Shown in pieces: positions 7,195 through 15,535 of a stretch of DNA of 15,556 nt. The notes below the pieces were generated by a model. It made no database searches. It saw only the letters and a list, made by a program, of their open reading frames with translations, and was not told the origin of the DNA. The stretch's first letter is position 1; each line of letters opens with the position of its first letter. Made by a program: the position numbers and the translations under genes. Source of the stretch: an uncultured Methanobrevibacter sp. (GTDB lineage Archaea; Methanobacteriota; Methanobacteria; Methanobacteriales; Methanobacteriaceae). The stretch spans positions 1 through 15,556 of the forward strand of contig CAJOMK010000054.1 in assembly GCA_905235495.1 (NCBI GenBank), written 5' to 3'.

Positions 7195-9202
7195 ATGAAA
7201 GAAGTGACAGCAATATTGCTTATTCTTATCGCACTTATTGGAATAATTTCCATCATAATCGTTAAAATATTTTATAAAGATAAGGAAAAAGATGAAGACA
7301 AGGAAAAACTAGAAGAATTTATTAACAGCACAAAAGCAGATTACGATAATGAAAGACATAAAAGAGTTAGAAAAACCAATAGAAGAGAATACACTCAAGC
7401 ACAAAATTATGCTAACACAATTGACAGTTCTGACAAAATTAAAGTTGGAGATTTAACTGAAGATGAAGATGATGTTGAAACCAGAAAGGTAGGTGGAACC
7501 ACTGCTTTACTTAGACAAAGAGCAAAAGCTATGGAAGAAACTCCTAAAAAACAAGTAAGAAGAGTTAGAAAACCAAAAGCGGCTCCTGTTGAACAAGTTC
7601 CAAGAACTCCGGACAGAGTAAAAACTCAAATGAATAAGGAAGAGGAAGTTGTAGCTTTCCAAGAACCTATCAAACCGGAACATACCGCTACAATCAACAG
7701 CGCAAAGCAAGCTGAAAAACAACCTGTAGCTCGTCAAGTACCAATGACTGAAAAACAAAAAGAATTCATTTCTAGCGATGCAAACAAATTGGTTGTTGAT
7801 GAGGGTGAAGGCAGTGTAAAAGTTGTTAAATCCGTCAAACCAGCTGACACTATAGGAGAGATTAAAGAAGCTGCAAAGATTGAAGAAGAAGACACAAAAA
7901 CCGAAGCGGATGAAATTGTTGAAAAAGCAGAATCCAAAACCGCTAAATTGATTGAAAAGATTGAAAAAGCTAAAAATGAAATAAATGGCTTAGAAGATGA
8001 TGAAGATAAAGAAGAAAAAGTTTCTGAAGTAGCAGAAGAAGCTAAAGAAAAAGTAGCTAAAGGAGGAAACTAAAGAAGGAGCAACTAAAGTAGAAGAAGA
8101 AGCTAAAGAAAAAGTAGCTAAAGAAGAAGCTCCAAAAATAGAATCTACAATCGAAAAAATCAAACAAGCATCTAAAGCTAAGGAAGAAGCTGAAGAAGAA
8201 ACATCTGAACCAATCAAAGAAGTTGAAGAAGTCAAAGAAGAACCTGCTATTGAAACCAAAGATAAAGTAGAAGAAAAACTAAAAGCTGATGAGATAATTG
8301 TAGAAAAAGCTCCAAAAGCAGAAGATTCAGAAACTGATAATGTTTATCATGATGACTTGCACATTCTCTTGAATAAAGATGCAGTTGTTGAAGAGAAAGA
8401 TGAAAGTCCTGAAAATGAATTTGTTACAATTAACTCTGAAGATGAAGTTCCATCCACAAGTAATGAATTGATCAATAACGCTATCAAATCCATTAGAAAC
8501 TTCAGAAAAGCTAATGTTCCAGAACAGCCTGTTGTTGTGGAAACAAAAGATGACATCGTTCCTGATGATTATGCTCAAGACCTTGGAGATGGAATCGAGT
8601 ACATTGGAGACACAATCACAATTACTCCTATCCATGAAGAAGAAATAGATTTGGCAAACAATCAACCTAATGAAGATGTAGACAAAATCTATAAGGAAAT
8701 CAACAAGAAATCCTATAATAAGACAGTCGACGAAGAGTTATCTGAATCTTACGAAGATGTAACTGATGAAACCTCTGAGAAAGATGCAAATGTCTACACC
8801 AAAGAGGATTACAAAAAGGTTGAAAAACAGGAAGCTGAGAAAAAACGCAGAGCAGATAACACCAAAAAGATTTTAGGTTCCAAAGGAATCAGCGAAGAAG
8901 AGTTCAGCCAAAGAGCTGCAGCTAAAGAAAAATCCAAACATGCAAGAAAAGCTGCTGTAGCAGAACCTGTTGAAGAAGGCCAAAAAACATTGATGATGCA
9001 CAAAGCAAGAAACGACGTTGAAGAAGTTTACATCAACGGAACCTTGTTCGAACTTAAAGTTGGCCAAATTGTTATGTTTGACATCAAAGGTGAAACATAT
9101 TCAAGTCAAATCTTAAGACTAAAACCAGGTTATATTGGAGTAAGATACAGAGCCAAAAACATTTGGGTCAAATCCAATAGTGTTAAAAAGATTTTAAGAT
9201 AA
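7195..9202 (+). pseudogene. Membrane-anchored Glu/Lys-rich protein with C-terminal beta domain, frameshifted
   Basis: I place the start at ATG 7195, because GGTGA at 7185-7189 is its ribosome site; the GTG at 7186 lies inside that site. Residues 4-26 form one membrane helix followed by KDKEKDEDKEK. A long Glu/Lys/Pro/Ala-rich, probably disordered or coiled-coil segment follows. The first frame stops at 8073, while the +1 frame is open from 8057 to TAA 9202. Dropping one G at 8062-8063 gives one protein of about 668 residues with the break near residue 289. The break lies inside a 20-residue duplicated unit containing EEAKEKVAKEE. The last 60 residues (ELKVGQIVMF, GYIGVRYRAKNIWVKS) look like a small SH3-like barrel. 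Function is unknown; a surface or envelope tether is possible. The frameshift may be real, an error, or programmed (see findings). Confidence 0.65.
8029..8123 (+). repeat. Tandem 20-codon internal duplication at the frameshift
   Basis: The 34 bases at 8029-8062 recur at 8090-8123 with one mismatch. The offset is 61 bases, that is 20 codons plus the one extra base that breaks the frame. The encoded unit contains EEAKEKVAKEE. Coiled-coil or linker expansion by slippage is likely. Confidence 0.8.
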
Positions 9203-9636
9203 TTGAAATATTAAAATAGTTTAATAAATTTTAACTATTTTAATTTCTTTATTTTGATATCTTTATTACAATTTCTTTAAATAAATTTATTTAATTAAAA
9301 AAAAAAACCGAATTAATCTTAAATAAATTTATTCTCTTTTTCCTTTTTTTATTTTTTTAAAACTTATTTTATTCAACATATTTCACTTATTTTTTCTATA
9401 AGTCACTATTTTTTCTAATTTATGATTTCTAAATTCATTAATTTTTATTAAAATTTATTAAAAAAAGATAGATTATCCTTATTTTTAAAAATAGTAGTTA
9501 AAAATTTATTATTTTAAAATTTAATGCAAGTAAACACTCGTTCAGAATAGATAAGAAAATTAATAAAATAAGACAAGATAATAAATAAAAAAAAAAATAA
9601 TATTGTTTTAAAAAAAAATAAAAAAAAGAGTTATGC
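9203..9636. other. 434-base gap between convergent genes
   Basis: Both flanking genes end here, so no promoter is required. Apart from the two terminators I see only A/T tracts and one slightly less AT-rich patch at 9523-9555 (GCAAGTAAACACTCGTTCAG). No open frame, tRNA-like cloverleaf or repeat is apparent. Confidence 0.5.
9210..9260 (+). terminator. Hairpin terminator after the 7195-9202 gene
   Basis: Perfect 12-base arms ATTAAAATAGTT (9210-9221) and AACTATTTTAAT (9233-9244), with an 11-base loop, start 8 bases after the stop codon and are followed by T-rich sequence to about 9255. Confidence 0.6.
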
Positions 9637-9652
9637 TCATTTATGAGCATAA
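9606..9652 (-). terminator. Strong hairpin/U-tract terminator of gltX
   Basis: Arms TTATGCTCA (9631-9639) and TGAGCATAA (9644-9652) are perfect over 9 bases with a 4-base loop and include the gltX stop codon (9637-9639). On the - strand they are followed by CTCTTTTTTTTATTTTTTTT. This is the most convincing intrinsic-type terminator in the window. Confidence 0.75.
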
Positions 9653-11307
9653 TAGAAAATCAATTCATCATCCCTGATTTCATCAAGTCTTGCAAATCCG
9701 AATCTTTCGAATTGTACAATGTCTCCTACCTTTAAATCTTTGCAATCAACTTCACAAAGACCTTCAGTAATTGAAGCATCATCCATAACAACCTTAGCCT
9801 TGATTGCATCAGTTGGTACCCATTGAATGATTCTTGCTTTGGCTTCTCTTGCATCCTCAAAGGATTTGCTATGGAATGCCACATTGCCGTCTTTGATTTC
9901 AACATTCACTGCATCTATTAAACGACTGATTCCATTGGTTAAGTCTGATTTTGGAATGTAAACTTCCTTATCGAATACAAGAGTCCTGTTGCCCCTTTCC
10001 TCAAAGTCCGGATGCAATGGTCTTTCAATGCTTAATCCCAAATCATCTTCAGGCACATCAGAAATGTCTATCTTTACAGGATCAGGTACAAAGAAATATC
10101 TGTTTACCTTTTCTTCGATAATGTTTCTATTCAAACCGTAGATTTTCTTCCAGCTGACTGCTGAATCAGACATCTTGATACCAATTTCTACCATCAATTG
10201 GGTGATTGTTTCAGGTTGGATTCCTCTTCTTGCAATAGCTTTCAATGTTCCAAGTCTTGGATCATCCCAACCGCTATATGTACCATCCTCTATACCTGTC
10301 ATAGCCTTGGAGGTACTTAAAGCGATATCTTCCATCTTCAATCTGCCGTAATGGATAAATTCAGGAACTTCCCAACCCATATGCTGGTAAAGATATTTTT
10401 GCTTTTTACTGTTTGCAAGGTGGTCTTTTCCTCTCAATACATGAGTCATTCCAAGCAAATAGTCATCTACAGATACAGAGAAGTTCATCATAGGATAGAC
10501 TCTGTATTTAGTGCCTAATCTTGGGTGTTCCTCTTCAACAATTCTCATTGCTACCCAATCACGAATAGCTGGATTCTTATGATTTATATCAGTTTTAATT
10601 CTAAGTACAGCTTCACCTGCTTCCATTTCAGGGAACTTTTTCCAAAGCTCCATATTTTCCTCTACAGTATTATCTCTGCATGGGCAAGCTTGGCAGCTGT
10701 CCTTAAGCTTTTTGAAATCTCCACCATCACAGGTACACATATATGCTGCTCCACGTTTGATTAGCTCTTCAGCATATTGATAGTAAATTTCAAAACGGTC
10801 ACTTTGATAGTAGACTTCATCAGGCTCAATTCCTAACCATTTCAAATCTTCCTGAATCAATTCATAAGCAGGTTCGTAAATACGTTTTGGATCTGTGTCT
10901 TCTATTCTCAATATGAATTTTCCACCACATTTCTTTACATATTCCCCATTTGGAATAGCTGCCCTTGCATGTCCAATATGCAATGGACCACTTGGGTTAG
11001 GTGCAAAACGCATTACAACATCCTTGTTTTTACCGGGAAGCTTTGGCAACCCTTCTTCCTTTTTCTGTTTTTTCTCTTCAACAGCAACTCCCAACTCTTC
11101 CATTTTTGCCTTCTGCTCTTCTGGAGAAAGTGCATTTACTTGAGCTACAATCTTACCAGACAAAGGTCCGATTTCCTTTGCTCTTGGCCTAAGTTCAGGT
11201 TCACTGCTCATGATAGAACCCATAACAGCACCAGGATTTGCACTTCCCTTATGCTTTGTTGCATTCAATAATGCATGTTTAAATATAATTTCTTCTAATT
11301 CATCCAT
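9637..11307 (-). CDS. gltX: Glutamyl-tRNA synthetase, archaeal type
   Basis: This class I enzyme charges tRNA(Glu) with glutamate; in archaea it is non-discriminating and also makes Glu-tRNA(Gln), which the amidotransferase GatDE converts. The protein is 556 residues from ATG 11307 (MDELEEIIFKHALLNA). I preferred this over GTG 11316 because GTGAT there is the ribosome site. The archaeal N-terminal extension (residues 1-95) precedes the Rossmann fold. PNPSGPLHIGHARAA carries the HIGH motif at 110-113. The archaeal/eukaryotic-type counterpart of KMSKS is ALSTSK at 329-334, followed by SGWDDPRLGTLKAI. A Cys-rich stretch (CTC at 191-193; CQACPC at 205-210) could hold a metal. A beta-barrel anticodon-binding part forms the C terminus. 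It is transcribed alone with its own terminator. Identity is secure. Confidence 0.97.
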   Translation of the reverse strand: MDELEEIIFKHALLNATKHKGSANPGAVMGSIMSSEPELRPRAKEIGPLSGKIVAQVNALSPEEQKAKMEELGVAVEEKKQKKEEGLPKLPGKNKDVVMRFAPNPSGPLHIGHARAAIPNGEYVKKCGGKFILRIEDTDPKRIYEPAYELIQEDLKWLGIEPDEVYYQSDRFEIYYQYAEELIKRGAAYMCTCDGGDFKKLKDSCQACPCRDNTVEENMELWKKFPEMEAGEAVLRIKTDINHKNPAIRDWVAMRIVEEEHPRLGTKYRVYPMMNFSVSVDDYLLGMTHVLRGKDHLANSKKQKYLYQHMGWEVPEFIHYGRLKMEDIALSTSKAMTGIEDGTYSGWDDPRLGTLKAIARRGIQPETITQLMVEIGIKMSDSAVSWKKIYGLNRNIIEEKVNRYFFVPDPVKIDISDVPEDDLGLSIERPLHPDFEERGNRTLVFDKEVYIPKSDLTNGISRLIDAVNVEIKDGNVAFHSKSFEDAREAKARIIQWVPTDAIKAKVVMDDASITEGLCEVDCKDLKVGDIVQFERFGFARLDEIRDDELIFYYAHK

Positions 11308-11356
11308 AAATATCACAAAAATAAAATAAATTTTAAAAAAAGTTCATTTTGAATAT

Positions 11357-11404
11357 AATCAAAATCATTAAATCAATCTTTTGATTCTATTTTTAGATTG
11401 ATTT
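11357..11404 (-). promoter_or_regulatory. Overlapping, mutually exclusive inverted repeats upstream of gltX
   Basis: Pair one: AAATCAATCT (11370-11379) with AGATTGATTT (11395-11404). Pair two: AATCAAAA (11357-11364) with TTTTGATT (11379-11386). The 3' arm of pair two lies at the end of the first arm and in the loop of pair one, so both cannot form together. They lie 50-97 bases upstream of the gltX ATG. They may act as a leader switch or a protein-binding site. Confidence 0.45.
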
Positions 11405-11411
11405 TAGAAAT

Positions 11412-11428
11412 TTTAAATTATAAAAGTT
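11412..11428 (-). promoter_or_regulatory. Candidate TATA box for gltX
   Basis: On the - strand the sequence reads ACTTTTATAATTTAA. A start about 25 bases downstream would fall near 11395, at the edge of the inverted repeats, leaving a leader of about 90 bases. Confidence 0.35.
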
Positions 11429-12059
11429 TTAATTAAAATTATGTATTAATTTATGAAACTAAACTTATATAAATATAATTAAAAATAAGTGAAAAAAGCA
11501 TTGAAATAATTGAATTTAGAAATAGGTATAATCTAATAAATAGGTTTAGCAACAATATTTATCAGACAAATAATTATATAAACTTTTTAATATTTAAATA
11601 AATCTCAAAAAAATCAAGAAATACTGAGAATAATCAAAAAATTATGAAAAGTAGTAAAAAAGGTATTGAAAAAAATTAAAAAAAATAGAAATTTTTTCTA
11701 AAAATCTCACAATATCATAACCCAAGATATTTTTTTATGTTGTGATGAAAAAATTTTTACAGTAGAAATACACCTCTCTCTATTGTCAAATAATGAATTT
11801 TCACCAACAAATAATTTAATGAAATGAACTAATTATAAATATTAGACAATTTATAAAATTATATAATGTTGATGAAAAAAATCTATTATCAATGACACAT
11901 AAAATTTTTTTCCAGAGCAAAACAAAATTTGCATTTATAAGCAAAATAGAAGAAAAATTCATAAAAAAATTTTCTATTGTAAATTTTTGAAAAAATTATG
12001 ATTCTCTATGAACTAAAAATTATTTTACAAATATTAAAAATTTAAAGGTTGGAAGCAAA

Positions 12060-12560
12060 ATGGATGGAAGATTAGATATAGATTCATTTGAAAAGGCAAT
12101 TAATGGATTAAATAAAAATTTAGCAGATGTTGGATTACTGTTTAGGGCAAACATGCCACTTCTTACTACCGATGCAACTCAAGAGACCAAAGAAAACTGT
12201 GTGGACAAAATGTCTGACAGAATAGTTGAATTGCTCGATTCATTCAGAGAAAGTTATGGCTACTACAATGCCTTTTATGAAAAAATTAAAGAAAACATCA
12301 GGAATAACAACATCGAAAATCCTGAAGAATATGATGTGTTCTTCAATCATGCAAATGAGACATTTCCAAAATACATTGATGAACTTGGACAAAGCATCAA
12401 CAGCTTATATGACATACCTGTAAAGAATGAAAAGTTCGAATCAACAATGAGAAAGCTAGGTTCTATCATTGAGAATTTCCGTTTTGACTTTAAAAGAACA
12501 TTGGCAGTCTCTGATGTTTATGAAGTTCAAAAGCAAATGAAAGAAGAAAACAAGAATTAA
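12060..12560 (+). CDS. Unrecognised helical cytoplasmic protein
   Basis: A 166-residue product that I do not recognise. ATG 12060 (MDGRLDIDSFEKAINGLNK) follows AAAGGTTGGA, a plausible though imperfect ribosome site. The composition is helix-forming throughout with a heptad-like pattern (KMSDRIVELLDSFRESYGYY, STMRKLGSIIENFRFDFKR). There is one Cys, no membrane segment and no signal peptide. A four-helix-bundle-like fold is possible. It lies 47 bases upstream of the first methyltransferase on the same strand and may be co-transcribed with it, with the pair perhaps acting in the same process. That link is only positional. It looks like an intact, ordinarily biased gene rather than a chance frame. 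Confidence 0.75.
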   Translation: MDGRLDIDSFEKAINGLNKNLADVGLLFRANMPLLTTDATQETKENCVDKMSDRIVELLDSFRESYGYYNAFYEKIKENIRNNNIENPEEYDVFFNHANETFPKYIDELGQSINSLYDIPVKNEKFESTMRKLGSIIENFRFDFKRTLAVSDVYEVQKQMKEENKN

Positions 12561-12607
12561 ATGATTGATGAGATTATGCTTTTAAAAGCATTGTTACAGT
12601 GATAAAA

Positions 12608-13423
12608 ATGACTTATCAAATTAATGATCCTGAAGAAATCGATTGGGCTTATTTCTGGCAAAAGAAGCTCGAAGCAAAAAAGGATAGGTCTAAGGATTGG
12701 AATAAAAGAGCACCTAATTTTGGCAAATCCGCAAAAAAGGACGATTACCACATCAAATTAATGGAAAAGATGGCGATTTCTAAGGAAGACACCATTCTTG
12801 ACTTGGGATGTGGTGAAGGCAGCATAACAATTCCGCTTGCCAAAAAGGCCAAATCAGTTACAGGTGTTGACTCTGCACATAAGATGCTTGAGATATTGAA
12901 TGAAAAAGCTCAAAAAGAGAATATAAACAATATTAAGACAATTGAAGAGGATTTGGCTAAAATTACAGTTGATAATGTAGGAAAACATGACATTATTGTA
13001 GCTTCACGATCATTGAATGGAGTGTTAAATATAAAGGAAACCATTGCAAATATTGGCGAAATAGCTAAAAAGTATGTTTACATAACCCTCTTTGGACCAA
13101 ACAACTGGAAAATTGAAAGGGAATTTTATGAATCCATAGATAAGGAATACTTTGAGTTTCCATCACACAGATACTTCTTCAACATTCTGGTGGATATGGA
13201 AATCCATCCAAATGTTGAAAACCTGAACATAGGTCATGAAAGACAATATGAAAGCGTTGAAGAAGCTTTGGAAAGTGGAAAATGGAGATTGGATAGCCTA
13301 GATGATAAAGAAAAAGAACAGTTATACAAATACCTTGAAGATATTCTTGAAGAAAATGAAAATGGAAAGCTTTCAAATCCAGAAGATAAGGCTGATTGGG
13401 TTTTATATTGGTGGAAAAAATGA
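12608..13423 (+). CDS. Class I SAM-dependent methyltransferase (copy 1)
   Basis: A 271-residue cytoplasmic methyltransferase of unknown substrate. ATG 12608 is chosen because GTGAT at 12599-12603 is its ribosome site; the GTG at 12599 lies within it. After an N-terminal segment with EIDWAYFWQKK, the SAM fold starts at about residue 60. Motif I is ILDLGCGEGSITIPLA, followed by AKSVTGVDSAHKML with the acidic residue that binds the SAM ribose. Next come DIIVASRSLNGV, the usual motif IV position, and KKYVYITLFGP. The C-terminal third (ending NPEDKADWVLYWWKK) is probably substrate-specific. The stop overlaps the start of the second copy (ATGA), so the two are translationally coupled. The two proteins are clearly paralogues, roughly half identical by eye in the N-terminal 90 residues. 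Nothing here names a substrate. Confidence 0.88.
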   Translation: MTYQINDPEEIDWAYFWQKKLEAKKDRSKDWNKRAPNFGKSAKKDDYHIKLMEKMAISKEDTILDLGCGEGSITIPLAKKAKSVTGVDSAHKMLEILNEKAQKENINNIKTIEEDLAKITVDNVGKHDIIVASRSLNGVLNIKETIANIGEIAKKYVYITLFGPNNWKIEREFYESIDKEYFEFPSHRYFFNILVDMEIHPNVENLNIGHERQYESVEEALESGKWRLDSLDDKEKEQLYKYLEDILEENENGKLSNPEDKADWVLYWWKK

Positions 13424-14228
13424 AAAAAGAGGACGAAATAGATCTTTTAGAACTTGATTGGAAATACATTTGGCAGAAATCAATTAAAAAAGGTATGAAG
13501 AAAGAGAAAAATTGGGATAAAATAGCTAAGGATTATGGCAAATGGCTTGAAAATGATGATTATCCTGATGTTTTATTAAGCCATATGAGATTATCCTCTG
13601 AAGATACTGTTTTGGATATAGGTTGTGCAGAAGGTACAATTACTCGAAAAATAGCTAAAAAAGCCAAATCAGTTACAGGACTCGATAAATCAAAGTTAAT
13701 GCTAAATGTGTTGAAGAGGAAAATATATGCAATATTAAAACTATTCAAATGGATATAAATGAAATGGATTATAAAGATATTGGAGATTATGATATTGTTC
13801 TTGCTTCAAGATGCTTAAATGGAATATCCAATATAAAAGAAACTGTCTTAACTCTTAATGAAATTGCTAATAAATATGTTTATATAACTGTTTTTGGCTC
13901 ATCAAGCCACAAATACAAAAAAGAAAAAGCCAAAATAGCTGGGAAGGAATTTAAATCTGGGACTGATTACAGCGTATTGTTTATGCTTTTAAAAAGTCTT
14001 GGAATCGAAGCAAACATTGTCCAATTGGAATGCAAGAATCTGAAGGAATATGCTGATATGGATGAAGCAATCCAAAGATCCATGTGGAAACTTGGAGAAT
14101 TGGAAGAAGAAAATAGGATAGCATTAGAGAATTATTTTAAGGAAATTTTTGTTAAAAATGATAGGGGAAACTGGGTTAATCCTAAAGATAAAACAGATTT
14201 AGTATTGATTTGTTGGAAAAAAGAATAA
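13420..14228 (+). pseudogene. Class I SAM-dependent methyltransferase (copy 2), frameshifted
   Basis: A tandem paralogue of the preceding gene. ATG 13420 overlaps its stop (ATGA), with GGTGG at 13410-13414 as ribosome site. The first frame encodes the paired start (LELDWKYIWQKS), motif I (VLDIGCAEGTITRKIA) and AKSVTGLDKSKLML, then leaves the family pattern and stops at 13758. Homology resumes in another frame (VEEENICNIKTIQMDINEM) and runs to TAA 14228, ending NPKDKTDLVLICWKKE. Against copy 1 the region at 13705-13730 is 13 bases short between ML and NIKTI. A 13-base deletion is the simplest explanation; one missing base plus a shorter loop also fits. An ATG at 13749 would start only the C-terminal half, which lacks the SAM site. 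Motif I has Ala where copy 1 has Gly (GCAEG versus GCGEG). Probably inactive unless the break is an error. Confidence 0.75.
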
Positions 14229-14238
14229 TTAATAATAA

Positions 14239-14311
14239 AATAATAGTAATTAGAATAATAGTAATTAGAATAATAGTAATAGAATAATAGTAATAAAATA
14301 ATAGTAATTAG
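14239..14311. repeat. 15-base AT tandem repeat
   Basis: Five head-to-tail units of AATAATAGTAATTAG, at 14239, 14254, 14269, 14283 and 14297; the third and fourth are one base short. It lies just after the methyltransferase stop and before the terminator of the aldo/keto reductase. Likely replication-slippage DNA. Confidence 0.85.
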
Positions 14312-14340
14312 AATAAAAAAGTAAAATAGAATTTTCATTT

Positions 14341-14366
14341 TAAAAAAATAAAAAAAAAGAAAAAAA
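14341..14366 (-). terminator. Oligo-U terminator of the aldo/keto reductase
   Basis: On the - strand, three T runs (complement of the A tracts at 14341-14364) begin right after the stop codon at 14368-14370. There is no hairpin. Confidence 0.5.
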
Positions 14367-14367
14367 T

Positions 14368-15535
14368 TTAGATAGGTTTTTCATCATGGAAGAAATCATA
14401 CACCTTTTCCATCTCTCTAGGTATATCGATTCCTTGAGGACATTGTATATTGCACTCACCACAGAAAGTACAACTGTCTGCCCTTTCATCCTTATTTACT
14501 AACCAGAAATAAGGGGCTGCAGTCTTGTCAATGTAATCCAAGCTTTTTGCAATATTATACTGCTTGAAACAATGTGGAATATCCACTCTATTATGACATG
14601 GCATACAATATCTGCATCCAGTACAAGGAATTTCCTCTCTTGACTTATAGACTTGAGTGACATCCTTTAGGATTTGCCTGTCATGTTCGCTCATTGAATT
14701 TACATCACAGCTTTCTGCAATGGCTATATTTTGCTTAACCTGATCCATATTGCTCATACCACTGAAAACAGAAGTTACAAGAGGCTTGTCCCATAAATAT
14801 TCAAAAGCCCATTCTACAGGACTTCTCTTTTTATCAGCAGTATCCCAAAGAGCCTGAACTTCATCTGGAATATTATTGATTAGACTTCCACCACGTAACG
14901 GTTCCATAATAACGTTTCCAAGACCGGCCATTCCTACAAACTCTAAACCGCCAAGACCACTTTTATAATCTTCATCAAAGTAGTTCACTTGAGTTAAAAT
15001 TACATCCCACTTATCATAGGAATCCATAATTGTGAAGAAAACATCCAAGTCATCGTGGAAGGAAAAACCAACATATTTAACTCTTCCGTCTTCAAGTATG
15101 CTGTCTAAAAATTCTAATACATCCATACCATAACTTATTCCAGAAGTCTATCTTAAGGGAATGCAACACATAAACATCAATATAATCAGTCTGCAATCTT
15201 TCCAATTGCAAATCAAGGAACTTATCCATATCTTCTCTCTTATTTACCAGCCATCCAGGCAATTTGGTTTGAATTACAACATCATCACGAATGCCTCTTT
15301 CAGCAAGGTATTTACCTAAGAAGGGCTCTGCATTACCTCCTAAGCTTCTATTTTTACTATGGAATGAATAAGCAGTATCAAAATAATTTAAACCATGCTC
15401 AATGGCATAATCGAACATTTTGCTAGTTTCTTCCTCATCTATTTCATAAAAATGCTCTTTATGAGGTAGACGCATACATCCAAAACCTAAATTAGATACT
15501 TCCAAATCAGTCTTACCTAATTTTCTATAAAACAT
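14368..15535 (-). pseudogene. Aldo/keto reductase with C-terminal [4Fe-4S] domain, frameshifted
   Basis: The family (COG1453 type) couples an aldo/keto reductase TIM barrel to a ferredoxin-like tail; substrates in methanogens are unknown. ATG 15535 (MFYRKLGKTDLEVSNLGFGC) has AGGTG just upstream. Barrel landmarks: FDTAYSFH with the catalytic Asp and Tyr, VIQTKLP with the Lys, and VLHSL with the His. After WNKLWYG the frame goes wrong and stops at 15092. The correct continuation (MDVLEFLDS, VKYVGFSFHDD) is in the next frame from about 15126. One extra base within 15124-15141 accounts for it, and the repaired protein is about 388 residues, normal for the family. Near the end are CTGCRYCMPC and CTFCGECNIQCPQGIDIP, two Cys clusters suited to iron-sulfur binding. 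Single-copy transcription is likely. Whether the break is real needs the reads. Confidence 0.8.

Larger units (their letters stand above)
11308..12059. other. 752-base gene-free divergent region
   Basis: This is extremely AT-rich and lies between gltX (leftward) and the 12060 gene (rightward). It holds the gltX promoter and inverted repeats (11357-11404). Further along are the short palindrome TAGAAATTTTTTCTA (11686-11700), separated TCACAA and TTGTGA arms near 11708-11742, and loosely similar GATGAAAAAA- and CTATTGT-containing stretches between 11740 and 12000. I find no open frame or known RNA. It is long enough to hide a small RNA gene. Confidence 0.5.

Noticed and set aside
12561..12602. 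13-codon ORF right after the 12060 gene
   Set aside because: Its end overlaps the ribosome site of the methyltransferase, and there is no ribosome site of its own; could be a coupling peptide but unsupported.
13749..14228. Independent 159-residue protein
   Set aside because: It is the C-terminal part of a methyltransferase without the SAM-binding motif; its homology extends upstream of the ATG in the same frame.
15092..15126. Two overlapping aldo/keto reductase genes
   Set aside because: The two frames match consecutive parts of one family without duplication; a frameshift is the simpler explanation.
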